DNA of 64,000 bases, from the NCBI GenBank assembly GCA_902611815.1, contig CACMAZ010000005.1, forward strand, positions 1 to 64,000, written 5' to 3'. The stretch is from an uncultured Pelagibacteraceae bacterium (GTDB lineage: Bacteria; Pseudomonadota; Alphaproteobacteria; Pelagibacterales; Pelagibacteraceae). Both the position numbers and the translations under genes were made by a program. Numbering within the stretch: position 1 is the stretch's first letter; the number at the start of each line of letters is the position of its first letter. The notes under the pieces were generated by a model that saw only the letters and a program-made list of their open reading frames with translations, made no database searches and was not told where the DNA came from. Shown here piece by piece: positions 15,333-24,909 of this stretch.

Positions 15333-16066
15333 AATTTTACTTTATTTATATGAAAAAAAGCTATTGAAGCACTATTTGATATATTTAGACTATCTAAATC
15401 TTTATTTATTTTAATTTTTACAAAATAATCAATGTATTTCTCAGTTTTTTGATTTATACCAAAACCCTCAGACCCAAATAATAAAACATTATCTCCTTTC
15501 CAATCTATATTAGCAAAATCTTTTTCAGCATTAGAATCAAAACCATATATCCAAAAATTTTGTTCTCTTAGAAATTTTAAAGTTGTATTTATATTTGTTA
15601 CTTTAAAAATATTCATTTGCTCAATACTTCCACTACTAGCTTTGTACATAGCTTTGCTTGTTTCTGGATAATGTCTCTCTTTGACTATTATCCCGTCAAT
15701 CCTAAATGCAAGTGCACTTCTAATAATTGATCCTATATTTCTAGGATCTGTAACACCTTGCAGACAAATTAAAGTTTTATTTTTTTTTGTTCTAATAAAT
15801 TCTTTTAGTTTTAGACCTTCAAGCTTTTCTATCTGCGCAACATAACCTTGGTGTAAAATTTGTTCATTTTTACAATATTTATCTAACTCTTTTTTAGTTT
15901 TAAAATAAACTTTTACATCTTTAAGCAGATTTGTTTTAATATTTTCCCTGTGTATTGTCTTTTTGCTTTCCTCAGTTAAGAAGACCTTAATTACTTTTCT
16001 ATTAGGGTTTTTTAATGCCTCAATAACTGGGTGTTTTCCAACAATATAAAAACTTGAATCAGACAT
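15329..16066 (-). CDS. rlmB: 23S rRNA 2'-O-ribose methyltransferase, SpoU/TrmH family
   Basis: A 245-residue SPOUT methyltransferase. The N-terminal substrate-binding domain begins FYIVGKHPVIEALKNPNR. The catalytic domain shows LQGVTDPRNIGSIIRSA, the knot motifs LLFGSEGFGIN and LDSLNISNSASIAFF, and the conserved Ser-Leu-Asn. RlmB methylates G2251 in the P loop of 23S rRNA; a related TrmH-like specificity cannot be fully excluded. It is the first gene of a minus-strand unit and diverges from the tRNA-Tyr/tuf operon. Confidence 0.88.
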   Translation of the reverse strand: MSDSSFYIVGKHPVIEALKNPNRKVIKVFLTEESKKTIHRENIKTNLLKDVKVYFKTKKELDKYCKNEQILHQGYVAQIEKLEGLKLKEFIRTKKNKTLICLQGVTDPRNIGSIIRSALAFRIDGIIVKERHYPETSKAMYKASSGSIEQMNIFKVTNINTTLKFLREQNFWIYGFDSNAEKDFANIDWKGDNVLLFGSEGFGINQKTEKYIDYFVKIKINKDLDSLNISNSASIAFFHINKVKL

Positions 16067-16118
16067 TATTTAACCCAATTTTACTTAATTTTTTCATATT
16101 TTCTTGATATTTCTCATA

Positions 16119-16146
16119 TTGCAATTGTTCAATAAAAATATATAAA
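16119..16146 (+). promoter_or_regulatory. Candidate sigma-70 promoter of the tRNA-Tyr-Gly-tuf operon
   Basis: TTGCAA at 16119-16124, a 16-base spacer and TATAAA at 16141-16146, 57 bases before tRNA-Tyr. It is the best promoter match in the rlmB/tRNA-Tyr divergent spacer and would drive the tRNA-tuf-secE-nusG-rplKAJL unit. An inverted pair TTGTTCAAT (16125-16133) and ATTGAACAA (16169-16177) flanks the -10. Confidence 0.55.
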
Positions 16147-16203
16147 ACCCATGTTGTTTAAAGCTTTAATTGAACAAGGTGACGCTACTCCTATTATTTC
16201 GTA

Positions 16204-16289
<86 letters not shown>

Positions 16290-16333
16290 TTTCATTGGAG
16301 TTTTTAAATAACTTGGAGTATTAACTTGGGTAT

Positions 16334-16407
16334 GCGGGTGTAGTTCAATGGTAGAACGCTAGCCTTCCAAGCTGGATGTAAGGGTTCGATTCCCTTTACC
16401 CGCTCCA
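16334..16407 (+). tRNA. tRNA-Gly (anticodon UCC)
   Basis: A 74-base tRNA. The acceptor GCGGGTG pairs with TACCCGC, the anticodon loop CTTCCAA gives TCC, and the T loop contains GTTCGATTC. CCA is encoded. It lies between tRNA-Tyr and tuf. Confidence 0.97.
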
Positions 16408-16409
16408 AA

Positions 16410-16426
16410 ATATTAAAATTTAATAT
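16410..16426. repeat. 17-base palindrome between tRNA-Gly and tuf
   Basis: ATATTAAAATTTAATAT is symmetric around one central base and fills the space between the tRNA-Gly CCA end and the tuf Shine-Dalgarno sequence. It cannot fold as a tight hairpin without opening the centre. It may mark an RNA processing site or be chance. Confidence 0.35.
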
Positions 16427-16439
16427 GAGGTAAAAAGTA

Positions 16440-17630
16440 ATGTCTAAGGAAAAATTTAATAGGTCAAAACCACATTGTAACATTGGTACAATAGGGCACG
16501 TTGATCATGGTAAAACTACTTTAACGGCTGCGATAACAAAAGTGTTATCTGAAACTGGTGGAGCTCAATTTACAGCTTATGATCAAATTGATAAAGCACC
16601 AGAGGAAAAAGAGAGAGGAATAACAATTTCAACAGCACACGTAGAATACGAAACTGAGAAAAGGCATTACGCTCACGTTGATTGCCCAGGACATGCTGAC
16701 TATGTTAAAAATATGATTACAGGTGCTGCTCAAATGGATGGAGCAATTTTAGTTGTAAATGCAGCAGATGGTCCAATGCCTCAAACAAGAGAACATATAC
16801 TTTTAGCAAGACAAGTTGGGGTTCCAGCGATAGTTGTTTTTTTAAACAAAGTTGACCAAGTTAAAGATAAAGAATTAATCGAGCTTGTTGAAGAGGAAAT
16901 AAAAGAGTTATTAACTTCTTATAAATTTCCTGGCGACAAAACTCCGATTATTAAAGGATCAGCTTTAGCAGCAGTTGAAGGTAAAGATGAGGAAATTGGT
17001 AAAAAAGCTATTATGGATTTAATGAAGGCTGTTGATGAACACATTCCACAACCTGATAGACCAAAAGATAAACCATTCCTAATGCCGGTTGAAGATGTAT
17101 TTTCAATATCTGGAAGAGGTACTGTAGTTACAGGAAGAGTAGAGCAGGGTGTTGTTAAAACTGGTGAAGAAATAGAGATAGTTGGAATAAGAGACACAAA
17201 AAAAACAGTTTGCACTGGTGTAGAAATGTTTAGAAAGATTTTAGATACTGGTGAAGCAGGAGACAATATTGGTGCTCTTTTAAGGGGTGTCGAAAGAACT
17301 GATGTTGAAAGAGGACAGGTATTAGCAAAACCTGGTTCTGTAACTCCACATACTGAATTTGAAGCTCAAGCATATGTTTTAAAAAAAGAAGAAGGTGGCA
17401 GACACACACCTTTCTTTACTAAATATAGACCACAATTTTATTTTAGAACAACTGACGTTACAGGTGAAGTCGAGCTTCCATCAGGAACAGAAATGGTTAT
17501 GCCAGGAGATGATGCTAAGTTTACAGTAAAATTAATTACACCTATTGCGATGAGTGAAAAACTAAATTTTGCTATAAGAGAAGGTGGTAAGACAGTGGGT
17601 GCAGGAGTAGTAACAAAAATAATTAAGTAA
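16440..17630 (+). CDS. tuf: Elongation factor Tu
   Basis: Delivers aminoacyl-tRNA to the ribosome as a GTP complex. At 396 residues it has the usual length, with G1 GHVDHGKTT, the switch region RGITIST, G3 DCPGHADY and G4 NKVD, then domains II and III to the end ITKIIK. A GAGG Shine-Dalgarno sequence lies 9 bases before the ATG. It is flanked by tRNA-Gly and tRNA-Trp, so transcript processing must release the mRNA between tRNAs. No second tuf follows fusA, so this may be the only copy (other copies could lie outside the window). Confidence 0.99.
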   Translation: MSKEKFNRSKPHCNIGTIGHVDHGKTTLTAAITKVLSETGGAQFTAYDQIDKAPEEKERGITISTAHVEYETEKRHYAHVDCPGHADYVKNMITGAAQMDGAILVVNAADGPMPQTREHILLARQVGVPAIVVFLNKVDQVKDKELIELVEEEIKELLTSYKFPGDKTPIIKGSALAAVEGKDEEIGKKAIMDLMKAVDEHIPQPDRPKDKPFLMPVEDVFSISGRGTVVTGRVEQGVVKTGEEIEIVGIRDTKKTVCTGVEMFRKILDTGEAGDNIGALLRGVERTDVERGQVLAKPGSVTPHTEFEAQAYVLKKEEGGRHTPFFTKYRPQFYFRTTDVTGEVELPSGTEMVMPGDDAKFTVKLITPIAMSEKLNFAIREGGKTVGAGVVTKIIK

Positions 17631-17639
17631 GCTACCTAT

Positions 17640-17715
17640 AGGAGTGTAGCTCAATTGGTAGAGCGCCGGTCTCCAAAACCGGAGGTTGTGGGTTCAAGTC
17701 CCTCCGCTCCTGCCA
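17640..17715 (+). tRNA. tRNA-Trp (anticodon CCA)
   Basis: A 76-base tRNA. The acceptor AGGAGTG pairs with CGCTCCT, the anticodon stem-loop CCGGT-CTCCAAA-ACCGG gives CCA, and the T loop contains GTTCAAGTC. CCA is encoded. The tuf - tRNA-Trp - secE order is typical of alphaproteobacteria. Confidence 0.97.
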
Positions 17716-17729
17716 AATTTAAGGAGAAT

Positions 17730-17921
17730 ATGAAAAATCCAGTCAAATTTTTGCAAGATGTAAAACAAGAAGCATTTAAGGTAACTTGGCCAACAGGAAA
17801 AGAAACCCTTCAGGGAACTCTTATGGTTGCTGCTATGGCAATAATCGCTTCTGTTTTTTTCTTACTAATGGATCAACTATTTCAATTTGTTTTAGGATTA
17901 ATACTTAAAATAGGATTATAA
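17730..17921 (+). CDS. secE: Preprotein translocase subunit SecE
   Basis: A 63-residue single-span form of SecE, the clamp subunit of the SecYEG channel. The conserved amphipathic segment and hinge read VKQEAFKVTWPTGKET, followed by one transmembrane helix (about residues 30-52). The track ORF begins at 17655 inside tRNA-Trp; the true start is the ATG at 17730, preceded by AAGGAG at 17721-17726. The stop overlaps the nusG start (TAATG). Confidence 0.95.
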   Translation: MKNPVKFLQDVKQEAFKVTWPTGKETLQGTLMVAAMAIIASVFFLLMDQLFQFVLGLILKIGL

Positions 17922-18451
17922 TGAAAAATTGGTACATCGTACAATCTCATTCAAGCTTTGAAAACAAAGTTGCTCAACTTATTAAAGAGGAGGCAGATAA
18001 GGCGAAAATATCAGAAAAAATAGAGGAAATTGTTGTTCCAACCCATGATGTAACTGAGGTAAAAAGAGGCAAAAGAGTACAAAGAAAAAAAAAATATTTT
18101 CCAGGATATGTGTTAATTAAAAGCGAGATGGATAATAATATTTATCATATGATAAAAGGTATTAAAAAAGTTAGTGGATTTTTAGGATCCAAAGGAATAC
18201 CTGTTCCAGTATCTGATAAAGAAATAGAGAAAATTTTGGGTCAAATGAAAGATGGTATAGCTCAACCAAAATCTACAATAGATTATTCTGTAGGGGAAAA
18301 AGTTCAAGTTGTTGATGGGCCATTTGCATCATTTTCTGGACTTATAGAAGATATAGACGAGGATAAACTAAGAGTTAAAGTATCGGTTTCAATATTTGGT
18401 AGACCAACTCCGGTAGATCTTGAATTTAATCAAATTGAAAAGGTAAGCTAA
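17921..18451 (+). CDS. nusG: Transcription termination/antitermination protein NusG
   Basis: A 176-residue NusG. The N-terminal NGN domain starts [15 protein letters not shown] and contains the [11 protein letters not shown] strand. The C-terminal KOW domain reads [19 protein letters not shown]. It binds the RNA polymerase clamp and couples it to Rho or the ribosome. Starts and stops overlap secE and rplK by one base each. Confidence 0.98.
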   Translation: MKNWYIVQSHSSFENKVAQLIKEEADKAKISEKIEEIVVPTHDVTEVKRGKRVQRKKKYFPGYVLIKSEMDNNIYHMIKGIKKVSGFLGSKGIPVPVSDKEIEKILGQMKDGIAQPKSTIDYSVGEKVQVVDGPFASFSGLIEDIDEDKLRVKVSVSIFGRPTPVDLEFNQIEKVS

Positions 18452-18879
18452 TGGCAAAAAAAGAAATAAGTGGGTATGTAAAATTACAAATTAAAGGTGG
18501 ACAAGCTAACCCTGCTCCCCCTGTTGGACCAGCCTTAGGACAAAGAGGTATAAACATCATGGAATTTTGCAAAGCCTTTAATGAAAAAACTAAAAATTTT
18601 ATGGGTAAACCAGTTCCTGTAATAATAACAGTTTATAAAGATAAAAAATTTGATTTTGTAATTAAATCCCCGCCTGCTTCACATTTTATAAAGGAAGCAG
18701 CAAAACTAAAAAGTGGTTCACAGGAGCCAGGAAGAAATATAGTTGCATCAATTACAAAAAAACAAGCTGAGGAAATAGCAAAAAAGAAAATGGAAGATCT
18801 TAATGCAAACGATATTAATGAAGCAGTTAAGATAATAGCAGGATCAGCAAGATCTATGGGTATTGAGGTAAAGGATTAA
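18451..18879 (+). CDS. rplK: 50S ribosomal protein L11
   Basis: 142 residues, the family norm. The N-terminal proline-rich motif [14 protein letters not shown] and C-terminal rRNA-binding helices ([11 protein letters not shown]) are present. L11 forms the GTPase-associated centre with the 1070 region of 23S rRNA and is needed for the RelA-type response. Overlaps nusG and rplA by one base each. Confidence 0.99.
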   Translation: MAKKEISGYVKLQIKGGQANPAPPVGPALGQRGINIMEFCKAFNEKTKNFMGKPVPVIITVYKDKKFDFVIKSPPASHFIKEAAKLKSGSQEPGRNIVASITKKQAEEIAKKKMEDLNANDINEAVKIIAGSARSMGIEVKD

Positions 18880-19568
18880 TGAAATCTAAAAGATATAAAA
18901 AACTTCCAGAAAAAACCAATATAGCAAAACCGGATACGATTAATATTTTAATCCCTATCATTAAAAAAAATTGCACCGCAAAATTTGATGAATCTATAGA
19001 TTTAAGTATTTTGATTAATAATAAACAAAAAAAAAATGAAATTAATTTAAGAACTGCAGTAAATTTACCAGGGGGTACTGGAAAATCAATTAAAGTAGCT
19101 GTAGTTGCGGAAGAATCTAAACAAAAAGATGCAAAAGACTCAGGTGCTGATTTAGTGGGCGGCGATGATTTAATTGATAAAATTAAAAATGGAGAGCTAA
19201 ATTTTGAGAAATTAATTTGTACCACTACCATGATGTTAAAGTTGTCAAAATTAGGAAAAATTTTAGGTCCCAAAGGCCTTATGCCAAATCCAAAACTAGG
19301 AACTGTAACAGACGATATAAGTCTAGCAGTCAAAAATGCTAAAGCTGGCCAAATTGAACTTAAAAATGATAAGGACGGCAATATAGGTCTAAGTTTTGGA
19401 AAAAAATCTTTTTCTGATGAAAAGCTTTTAAAAAACTTCAATACTATTTTAGATATTCTAGAAAGAGAAAAATCAAATTTAACTATTAAGGGCGATTTAA
19501 TTAAAAATATTTTTATTACCTCAACAATGGGTGTTTCTTATAAAGTTAAACTAAGTAAAAATATATAA
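18879..19568 (+). CDS. rplA: 50S ribosomal protein L1
   Basis: 229 residues with the L1 signature: LGPKGLMPNPKLGTVTDDI in the second domain and STMGVSYKV near the C-terminus. L1 forms the mobile stalk at the E site. In E. coli it represses its own operon by binding mRNA; I do not see an obvious copied binding site here, because rplK follows nusG without a leader. Confidence 0.98.
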   Translation: MKSKRYKKLPEKTNIAKPDTINILIPIIKKNCTAKFDESIDLSILINNKQKKNEINLRTAVNLPGGTGKSIKVAVVAEESKQKDAKDSGADLVGGDDLIDKIKNGELNFEKLICTTTMMLKLSKLGKILGPKGLMPNPKLGTVTDDISLAVKNAKAGQIELKNDKDGNIGLSFGKKSFSDEKLLKNFNTILDILEREKSNLTIKGDLIKNIFITSTMGVSYKVKLSKNI

Positions 19569-19570
19569 AT

Positions 19571-20080
19571 ATGATTAGTAAAGAAAAAAAACAAACTTAT
19601 ATAAAAGAGATGACAACTCAGTTTGACAATTCTGAAGCTGTTATAGTTGCTCACTATCAAGGTTTAACTGTAAAGCAATTAGATGAATTGAGAAAAAAAA
19701 TGAGAGAACATGGCATTCAATTTAAAATTACAAAAAATAGAATTACTAAACTTGCTTTGGAAAAAACTAGATGTAAAGAATTATCAAAGCTTTTTACAGG
19801 TCCAACAGCTGTTGCTTTGTCATCAGATGCAATAACTTCAGCTAAAATATTGACTAGTTTTTCAAAAGAAAATACTAATTTAAAAATTCTCGGTGGAATC
19901 ATGGGTGAAGATATTTTAGATGTTGCGGGAGTCCAAAATGTTGCAACATTACCATCTCTTGAGGAAGCAAGGGCTAAAATAGTAGGAATTTTAAGGTCTC
20001 CAGCTCAAAAAATCGCAAGTATTTTACTTGCGCCAGCCTCAAAAATCGCTATTTTAGCGCTCGAAAAATCAAAAAAATAA
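19571..20080 (+). CDS. rplJ: 50S ribosomal protein L10
   Basis: 169 residues. The N-terminal globular domain includes VIVAHYQGLTVKQLDELR and FKITKNRITKLAL, and the C-terminal helix (APASKIAILALEKSKK) anchors L7/L12 dimers. Two bases after rplA and 12 before rplL, so one transcript. Confidence 0.98.
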   Translation: MISKEKKQTYIKEMTTQFDNSEAVIVAHYQGLTVKQLDELRKKMREHGIQFKITKNRITKLALEKTRCKELSKLFTGPTAVALSSDAITSAKILTSFSKENTNLKILGGIMGEDILDVAGVQNVATLPSLEEARAKIVGILRSPAQKIASILLAPASKIAILALEKSKK

Positions 20081-20092
20081 CCTTGGAAAAGT

Positions 20093-20467
20093 ATGGCAGA
20101 TCTAAATAAAATCATAGACGAACTATCAAAACTAACTGTTGTTGAGGCAGCAGAACTATCAAAACAATTAGAGGAAAAATGGGGAGTTACTGCAGCATCA
20201 GCTGTAGCAGCACCAGCAGCAGGAGCAGCAGCTGGAGGTGCACCCGCAGAGGAAAAAGATGAATTTACAATTGTTTTGGCATCAGCAGGAGATAAAAAAA
20301 TTAATGTAATTAAAGAAGTTAGAGCAATTACAACATTGGGATTAAAAGAAGCTAAAGATTTAGTTGAAGGAGCTCCAAAAGAAATTAAATCTGGTGTTAA
20401 CAAAAAAGATGCTGAAGAGATGAAGAAAAAACTCGAAGCAGCTGGCGCAAAAGTAGAACTTAAGTAA
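20093..20467 (+). CDS. rplL: 50S ribosomal protein L7/L12
   Basis: 124 residues: an N-terminal dimerisation helix pair, an Ala/Pro/Gly-rich hinge (about residues 38-55), and the C-terminal factor-binding domain with [21 protein letters not shown]. It recruits translational GTPases to the ribosome. Codon choice is strongly A/T-ending even in the Ala-rich hinge. Confidence 0.99.
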   Translation: MADLNKIIDELSKLTVVEAAELSKQLEEKWGVTAASAVAAPAAGAAAGGAPAEEKDEFTIVLASAGDKKINVIKEVRAITTLGLKEAKDLVEGAPKEIKSGVNKKDAEEMKKKLEAAGAKVELK

Positions 20468-20477
20468 ATAAAATTTA

Positions 20478-20507
20478 AAATAGGCTGTTATTTTTATAAA
20501 TGACAGT
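20478..20507 (+). other. Weak inverted repeat between rplL and rpoB
   Basis: In the 49-base spacer, CTGTTA and TGACAG can pair as a six-base stem around a ten-base AT loop. This is the position of the attenuator in E. coli, but the stem is weak and no strong T run follows. It may only be chance. Confidence 0.25.
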
Positions 20508-20516
20508 TGTAACTTG

Positions 20517-23500
20517 ATGCAATTATCTTTTACTAAAAAGAAAAATATTAGAAAAAATTTTGGAAAATTAAAAGAAGGGTTATCAATTCCTAATCTTATT
20601 GAAGTTCAAAAAAATTCTTACAGAGAACTTACAGAATTCAAGGAAGACGTAGATCAGCAATTTGTTAAAGGTTTTGATAGGGTTTTTAAAAGTATTTTTC
20701 CAATAGAAGACTTAAATGACAAAGCTACATTAGAATATGTAAGTTATAAACTTGAAAAACCTAAGTTCGATGTTGAAGAATGTATACAAAGAGGTTTAAC
20801 TTATTCTTCAGCATTAAAATGTAATTTAAGGCTAGTGGTTTATGAAATAAACCAAGAAAATAATACTAAAGATATTTTATCCGCTAAAGAGCAAGAAGTT
20901 TATATGGGAGAAGTTCCAATGATGACTGATAGTGGAACTTTTATAACAAATGGTGTTCAGAGAGTAGTAGTAAACCAAATGCACCGTAGTCCAGGAGTAT
21001 TCTTTGATCATGATAAAGGTAAATCACATGCAAGTGGAAAACTTTTATTCAACTGCAGAGTAATACCTAATAGAGGTTCGTGGCTAGATTTTGAGTTTGA
21101 TGTTAAAGACCTTTTATATTTTAGAGTTGATAGAAAAAAAAAAATTCTCGTTTCAACTTTATTATTAGCACTAGGATTTAATAAATCAGATATTGTAAAT
21201 GAGTTCTATGAAAAAGAGATTTATAATTATGATGATAAATCAAAAAAATGGAAAACAAAATTTAATCCTGAGAACTATAAATCGAAAAATTTCTCAGAGG
21301 AAATAATTGATGCTAAATCAAATAAAGTAATTTTGAAAAAAGGTGAAAAAATAAATTATTTAAAAGCAAAAAAACTGCATTCAGATGGTTTAAAAGAAAT
21401 ATATGTCTCTGACGAATATTTATATGGAAAATATTTAACCAAACAATTTTCAATTGGTGAAGACGCTTTTAAAATTGGAGTAGAATTAAATGAAACTATA
21501 GTAAATAAGGTTATAGAAACAAAAATCACTAGTTTAGAAACAGCTTATACAAACTCAATTAACAAAGGTCCTTACTTATTGCAAACGATATTTAATGATA
21601 AAAATGATACTAAAAATGATGCAATCAATGAAATCTATAAAGTCTTGAGACCTGGTGAACCACCAACTATTGATATAGCTACACAAATTTTTAATAATTT
21701 ATTTTTTAGCTCAGATAGATACGACCTTTCTGACGTCGGTAGAGTTAAATTAAATTCAAGATTAAATCTGAAGTGTTCTGATAAAATTACTATTTTAAGA
21801 AACGACGATATTGTTTCTATAATACAAAAGATGCTTGATTTGAGAGACGGCAAAGATGAAGTTGATGATATTGATCATTTAGGTAACAGAAGAGTGAGAT
21901 CTGTAGGAGAACTTGTTGAAAATCAAGCTAGGATCGGTGTGTATAGAATGGAAAGAGCAATCAAAGAAAAAATGACTACGCTCGATATAGAGTCTGCAAT
22001 GCCTCAAGACCTAATAAATGCAAAACCTTTAACGATTTCCTTAAAAGATTTTTTTGCTACATCTCAACTTTCACAATTTATGGATCAAACAAATCCTTTA
22101 TCTGAGATCACCCACAAAAGAAGAGTTTCTGCATTAGGGCCTGGAGGATTAACCAGAGAAAGAGCTGGTTTTGAAGTAAGAGATGTTCACCCAACACACT
22201 ATGGAAGAATATGTCCAATCGAAACGCCTGAAGGCCCAAATATTGGTCTGATTAATAGTTTGTCTACTTACTCAAAAATTAATAAATATGGTTTTATAGA
22301 GTCTCCATATAGAAAAGTAATTGATGGTGTTGTACAGGAAAAAATTGAATATCTTTCTGCTATGGAAGAGACAAAGTATACAATTGCTCAAGCAAATTCA
22401 AAAATTGACAAAAATGGAAAATTAACAGAGGACTTAGTATCCAGTAGACAAAATTTAAATTTTATTTTGTCTAAAGCCGAAAGTATAGATTATATAGATG
22501 TATCTCCAAAACAATTAGTTTCAGTTGCAGCATCCTTGATACCATTCTTGGAAAATGATGATGCTAATAGAGCTTTAATGGGATCTAACATGATGAGACA
22601 AGCAGTACCATTATTAAAGCCAGAGTCACCTCTAGTCGGAACAGGTATTGAAAGTGATGTTGCACTAGATTCAGGTGTAACTATTGTAGCTAAGAGAGAT
22701 GGTGTTGTAGATAAGATTGACGGTAAAAGAATAGTTATAAAAGCTACAAGTGAAACAGATTACTCAAAATCAGGTGTTGATATTTATAATTTACAAAAAT
22801 TTAAAAGATCTAATCAGAATACGTGTATTAATCAAAAACCATTAGTCAGGGTGGGTGATAAGGTCAAAAGTGGAGACATTATCGCAGATGGCCCTTCAAC
22901 AAAGATTGGCGAATTAGCTCTTGGAAAAAATGTTACAGTAGCGTTTATGCCATGGCAGGGATATAATTTTGAGGACTCAATATTAATCTCAGAGCGATGT
23001 GTTACGGACGATGTTTTTACTTCAGTGCATATTGAAGAATATGAAGTAATGGCAAGAGATACTAAATTAGGTGAAGAAGATATAACGAGAGATATTCCTA
23101 ATGTTAATGAGGAAGCATTAAAAAATTTAGATGAGTCAGGCATCGTTTACATTGGTGCTGAGGTAAAACCTGGCGACATATTAGTTGGCAAGGTTACTCC
23201 TAAAGGCGATACAGCTTCAGGTCCAGAGGAGAAATTATTAAGATCAATTTTTGGTGAAAAAGCAATCGATGTGACAGATACTTCATTAAAAATGCCAAGC
23301 GGTAGTGGTGGGACTGTTATTGATGTAAGAGTTTTTAATAGACATGGTATTGAAAAGGACGAAAGATCAATAACTATTGAAAGAGCAGAGATAGATTTAG
23401 TACAACAGGATAGAATTGTAGAAGAAGAGATTTTAAATAGAAGCATAAAGCAAAGGGCACTTCAAATCTTGGATGGTCATAAACTCTCTAAAAAAATTAA

Positions 23501-24599
23501 AAATATAAATCAAGGGGATGAAATAAATCAAGATAATATCTCAGAATTATCAAGCTCGGATATTTTTAAAATTGATCTAAATGATACAAAAAAAAATGAA
23601 ATTCTTAATAAACTCAGGGAACAGTTTGATAAAGCTAGTCTTGATATCAAAGAAAGATTTGAGGACAAAGTTCTAAAGATCAGACAAGGTGATGATCTTT
23701 TGCCTAGTGTAATGAAAATGGTTAAAGTTTTTGTTGCAATCAAAAGAAGACTAAGACCGGGCGATAAGATGTCTGGAAGACATGGTAATAAAGGAGTTGT
23801 AAGTAAAATAGTTCCAGTTGAAGATATGCCTTATAGAGAAAACGGAAAACCTGTTGATATAGTTTTAAATCCATTAGGTGTCCCGAGCCGTATGAATGTA
23901 GGGCAAATTTTAGAAACACATTTGGGCTGGGCGTGTACAGAACTTGGAGATAAACTAAAATCTCTGATATCTGAAAATCAAAAAAAATTAGAATTAAATT
24001 CAAAAATTAGAGAATTTTTAAAAACGATTTATGGTCAAGAGATACTAGGCAGCTCAATAGAAAAACTTTCTAAAAATGAATTTTCAGATCTTTGTGAAAA
24101 TTTAATGAATGGAGTGCCTATATCAACGCCTGTATTTGATGGAGCAAAGGAAAAAGATGTTACAGAAATGCTTGAATTAGCTAGTCTACCAAAATCTGGT
24201 CAAACACAACTTTGGGATGGAAGAACTGGAGAAAAATTTGATCGATCTGTAACTGTTGGAACAATATACATGCTTAAACTTCATCATTTAGTCGAGGACA
24301 AAATTCACGCTAGATCTACAGGACCTTATAGTTTAGTTACTCAACAACCACTTGGAGGTAAAGCTCAACTTGGCGGACAAAGATTTGGTGAAATGGAAGT
24401 TTGGGCATTGGAAGCCTATGGTGCATCTTATACGTTGCAAGAAATACTAACAGTTAAATCTGATGATGTTGCTGGTAGAGTTAAAGTGTATGAAACCATA
24501 GTTAAGGGCGAAGAAAATTTCGAGTCTGGTATACCAGAGTCCTTTAATGTTCTAGTAAAAGAAATAAAATCTTTAGCGTTAAATGTGGAGCTTAATTAA
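20517..24599 (+). CDS. rpoB: DNA-directed RNA polymerase subunit beta
   Basis: 1360 residues. The track starts at a TTG (20514); the ATG next to it at 20517 begins [17 protein letters not shown]. The rifampicin region reads [20 protein letters not shown] then [13 protein letters not shown], followed by [25 protein letters not shown], and the C-terminus contains [24 protein letters not shown]. All major conserved regions are present, with wild-type-looking Ser, Gln, Asp, His and Ser at the rifampicin site. Unusually, the next gene is not rpoC but a small cytochrome. Confidence 0.99.
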   Translation: MQLSFTKKKNIRKNFGKLKEGLSIPNLIEVQKNSYRELTEFKEDVDQQFVKGFDRVFKSIFPIEDLNDKATLEYVSYKLEKPKFDVEECIQRGLTYSSALKCNLRLVVYEINQENNTKDILSAKEQEVYMGEVPMMTDSGTFITNGVQRVVVNQMHRSPGVFFDHDKGKSHASGKLLFNCRVIPNRGSWLDFEFDVKDLLYFRVDRKKKILVSTLLLALGFNKSDIVNEFYEKEIYNYDDKSKKWKTKFNPENYKSKNFSEEIIDAKSNKVILKKGEKINYLKAKKLHSDGLKEIYVSDEYLYGKYLTKQFSIGEDAFKIGVELNETIVNKVIETKITSLETAYTNSINKGPYLLQTIFNDKNDTKNDAINEIYKVLRPGEPPTIDIATQIFNNLFFSSDRYDLSDVGRVKLNSRLNLKCSDKITILRNDDIVSIIQKMLDLRDGKDEVDDIDHLGNRRVRSVGELVENQARIGVYRMERAIKEKMTTLDIESAMPQDLINAKPLTISLKDFFATSQLSQFMDQTNPLSEITHKRRVSALGPGGLTRERAGFEVRDVHPTHYGRICPIETPEGPNIGLINSLSTYSKINKYGFIESPYRKVIDGVVQEKIEYLSAMEETKYTIAQANSKIDKNGKLTEDLVSSRQNLNFILSKAESIDYIDVSPKQLVSVAASLIPFLENDDANRALMGSNMMRQAVPLLKPESPLVGTGIESDVALDSGVTIVAKRDGVVDKIDGKRIVIKATSETDYSKSGVDIYNLQKFKRSNQNTCINQKPLVRVGDKVKSGDIIADGPSTKIGELALGKNVTVAFMPWQGYNFEDSILISERCVTDDVFTSVHIEEYEVMARDTKLGEEDITRDIPNVNEEALKNLDESGIVYIGAEVKPGDILVGKVTPKGDTASGPEEKLLRSIFGEKAIDVTDTSLKMPSGSGGTVIDVRVFNRHGIEKDERSITIERAEIDLVQQDRIVEEEILNRSIKQRALQILDGHKLSKKIKNINQGDEINQDNISELSSSDIFKIDLNDTKKNEILNKLREQFDKASLDIKERFEDKVLKIRQGDDLLPSVMKMVKVFVAIKRRLRPGDKMSGRHGNKGVVSKIVPVEDMPYRENGKPVDIVLNPLGVPSRMNVGQILETHLGWACTELGDKLKSLISENQKKLELNSKIREFLKTIYGQEILGSSIEKLSKNEFSDLCENLMNGVPISTPVFDGAKEKDVTEMLELASLPKSGQTQLWDGRTGEKFDRSVTVGTIYMLKLHHLVEDKIHARSTGPYSLVTQQPLGGKAQLGGQRFGEMEVWALEAYGASYTLQEILTVKSDDVAGRVKVYETIVKGEENFESGIPESFNVLVKEIKSLALNVELN

Positions 24600-24601
24600 A
24601 T

Positions 24602-24907
24602 ATGAATAAAATTATAACGATTTTTTTATTAACTTCATCTATTTCATACGCAGAAGATTTAATGAAGATTGGGCAAAATATTTTCTATAACAAAGAGGCT
24701 TGTGTAAATTGCCATATATTAAATGCAGCAGATGGTGGAAATAACCAGCTTTCTAAAGAGCATGTTATTAATATTGTAACGAATGGTTATGGTGTAATGC
24801 CTGCTTATAAAAATAAATTAACCAAAGAAGAAATTGAAGCAGTAGCAACGTATGTATCAACAGAGGGCAAAAATTGGAAAAATAAACTAAGTTCATTTGT
24901 ACAGTAA
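24602..24907 (+). CDS. Small secreted c-type cytochrome inserted between rpoB and rpoC
   Basis: A 101-residue class I cytochrome c. Residues 1-17 (ending SISYA) look like a Sec signal peptide. The haem-binding motif CVNCH lies at about residues 35-39 and the distal Met ligand in [10 protein letters not shown] at about 64. The C-terminal helix [17 protein letters not shown] is typical. It would act as a periplasmic electron carrier. It starts 2 bases after rpoB and ends 2 bases before rpoC in the same direction, so it must be cotranscribed with RNA polymerase. The position is odd and I know of no functional reason for it. Confidence 0.92.
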   Translation: MNKIITIFLLTSSISYAEDLMKIGQNIFYNKEACVNCHILNAADGGNNQLSKEHVINIVTNGYGVMPAYKNKLTKEEIEAVATYVSTEGKNWKNKLSSFVQ

Positions 24908-24909
24908 TT

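Noticed and set aside
16919-17266. 115-residue minus-strand ORF in tuf
   Set aside because: Shadow ORF opposite EF-Tu with no recognisable family.
17655-17729. 5' extension of the secE ORF
   Set aside because: It translates tRNA-Trp. The homology and AAGGAG Shine-Dalgarno point to ATG 17730.
20005-20403. 132-residue Ala-rich ORF on the minus strand
   Set aside because: It is the antisense shadow of rplJ/rplL; the Ala-rich look is the reverse of the L7/L12 hinge codons.
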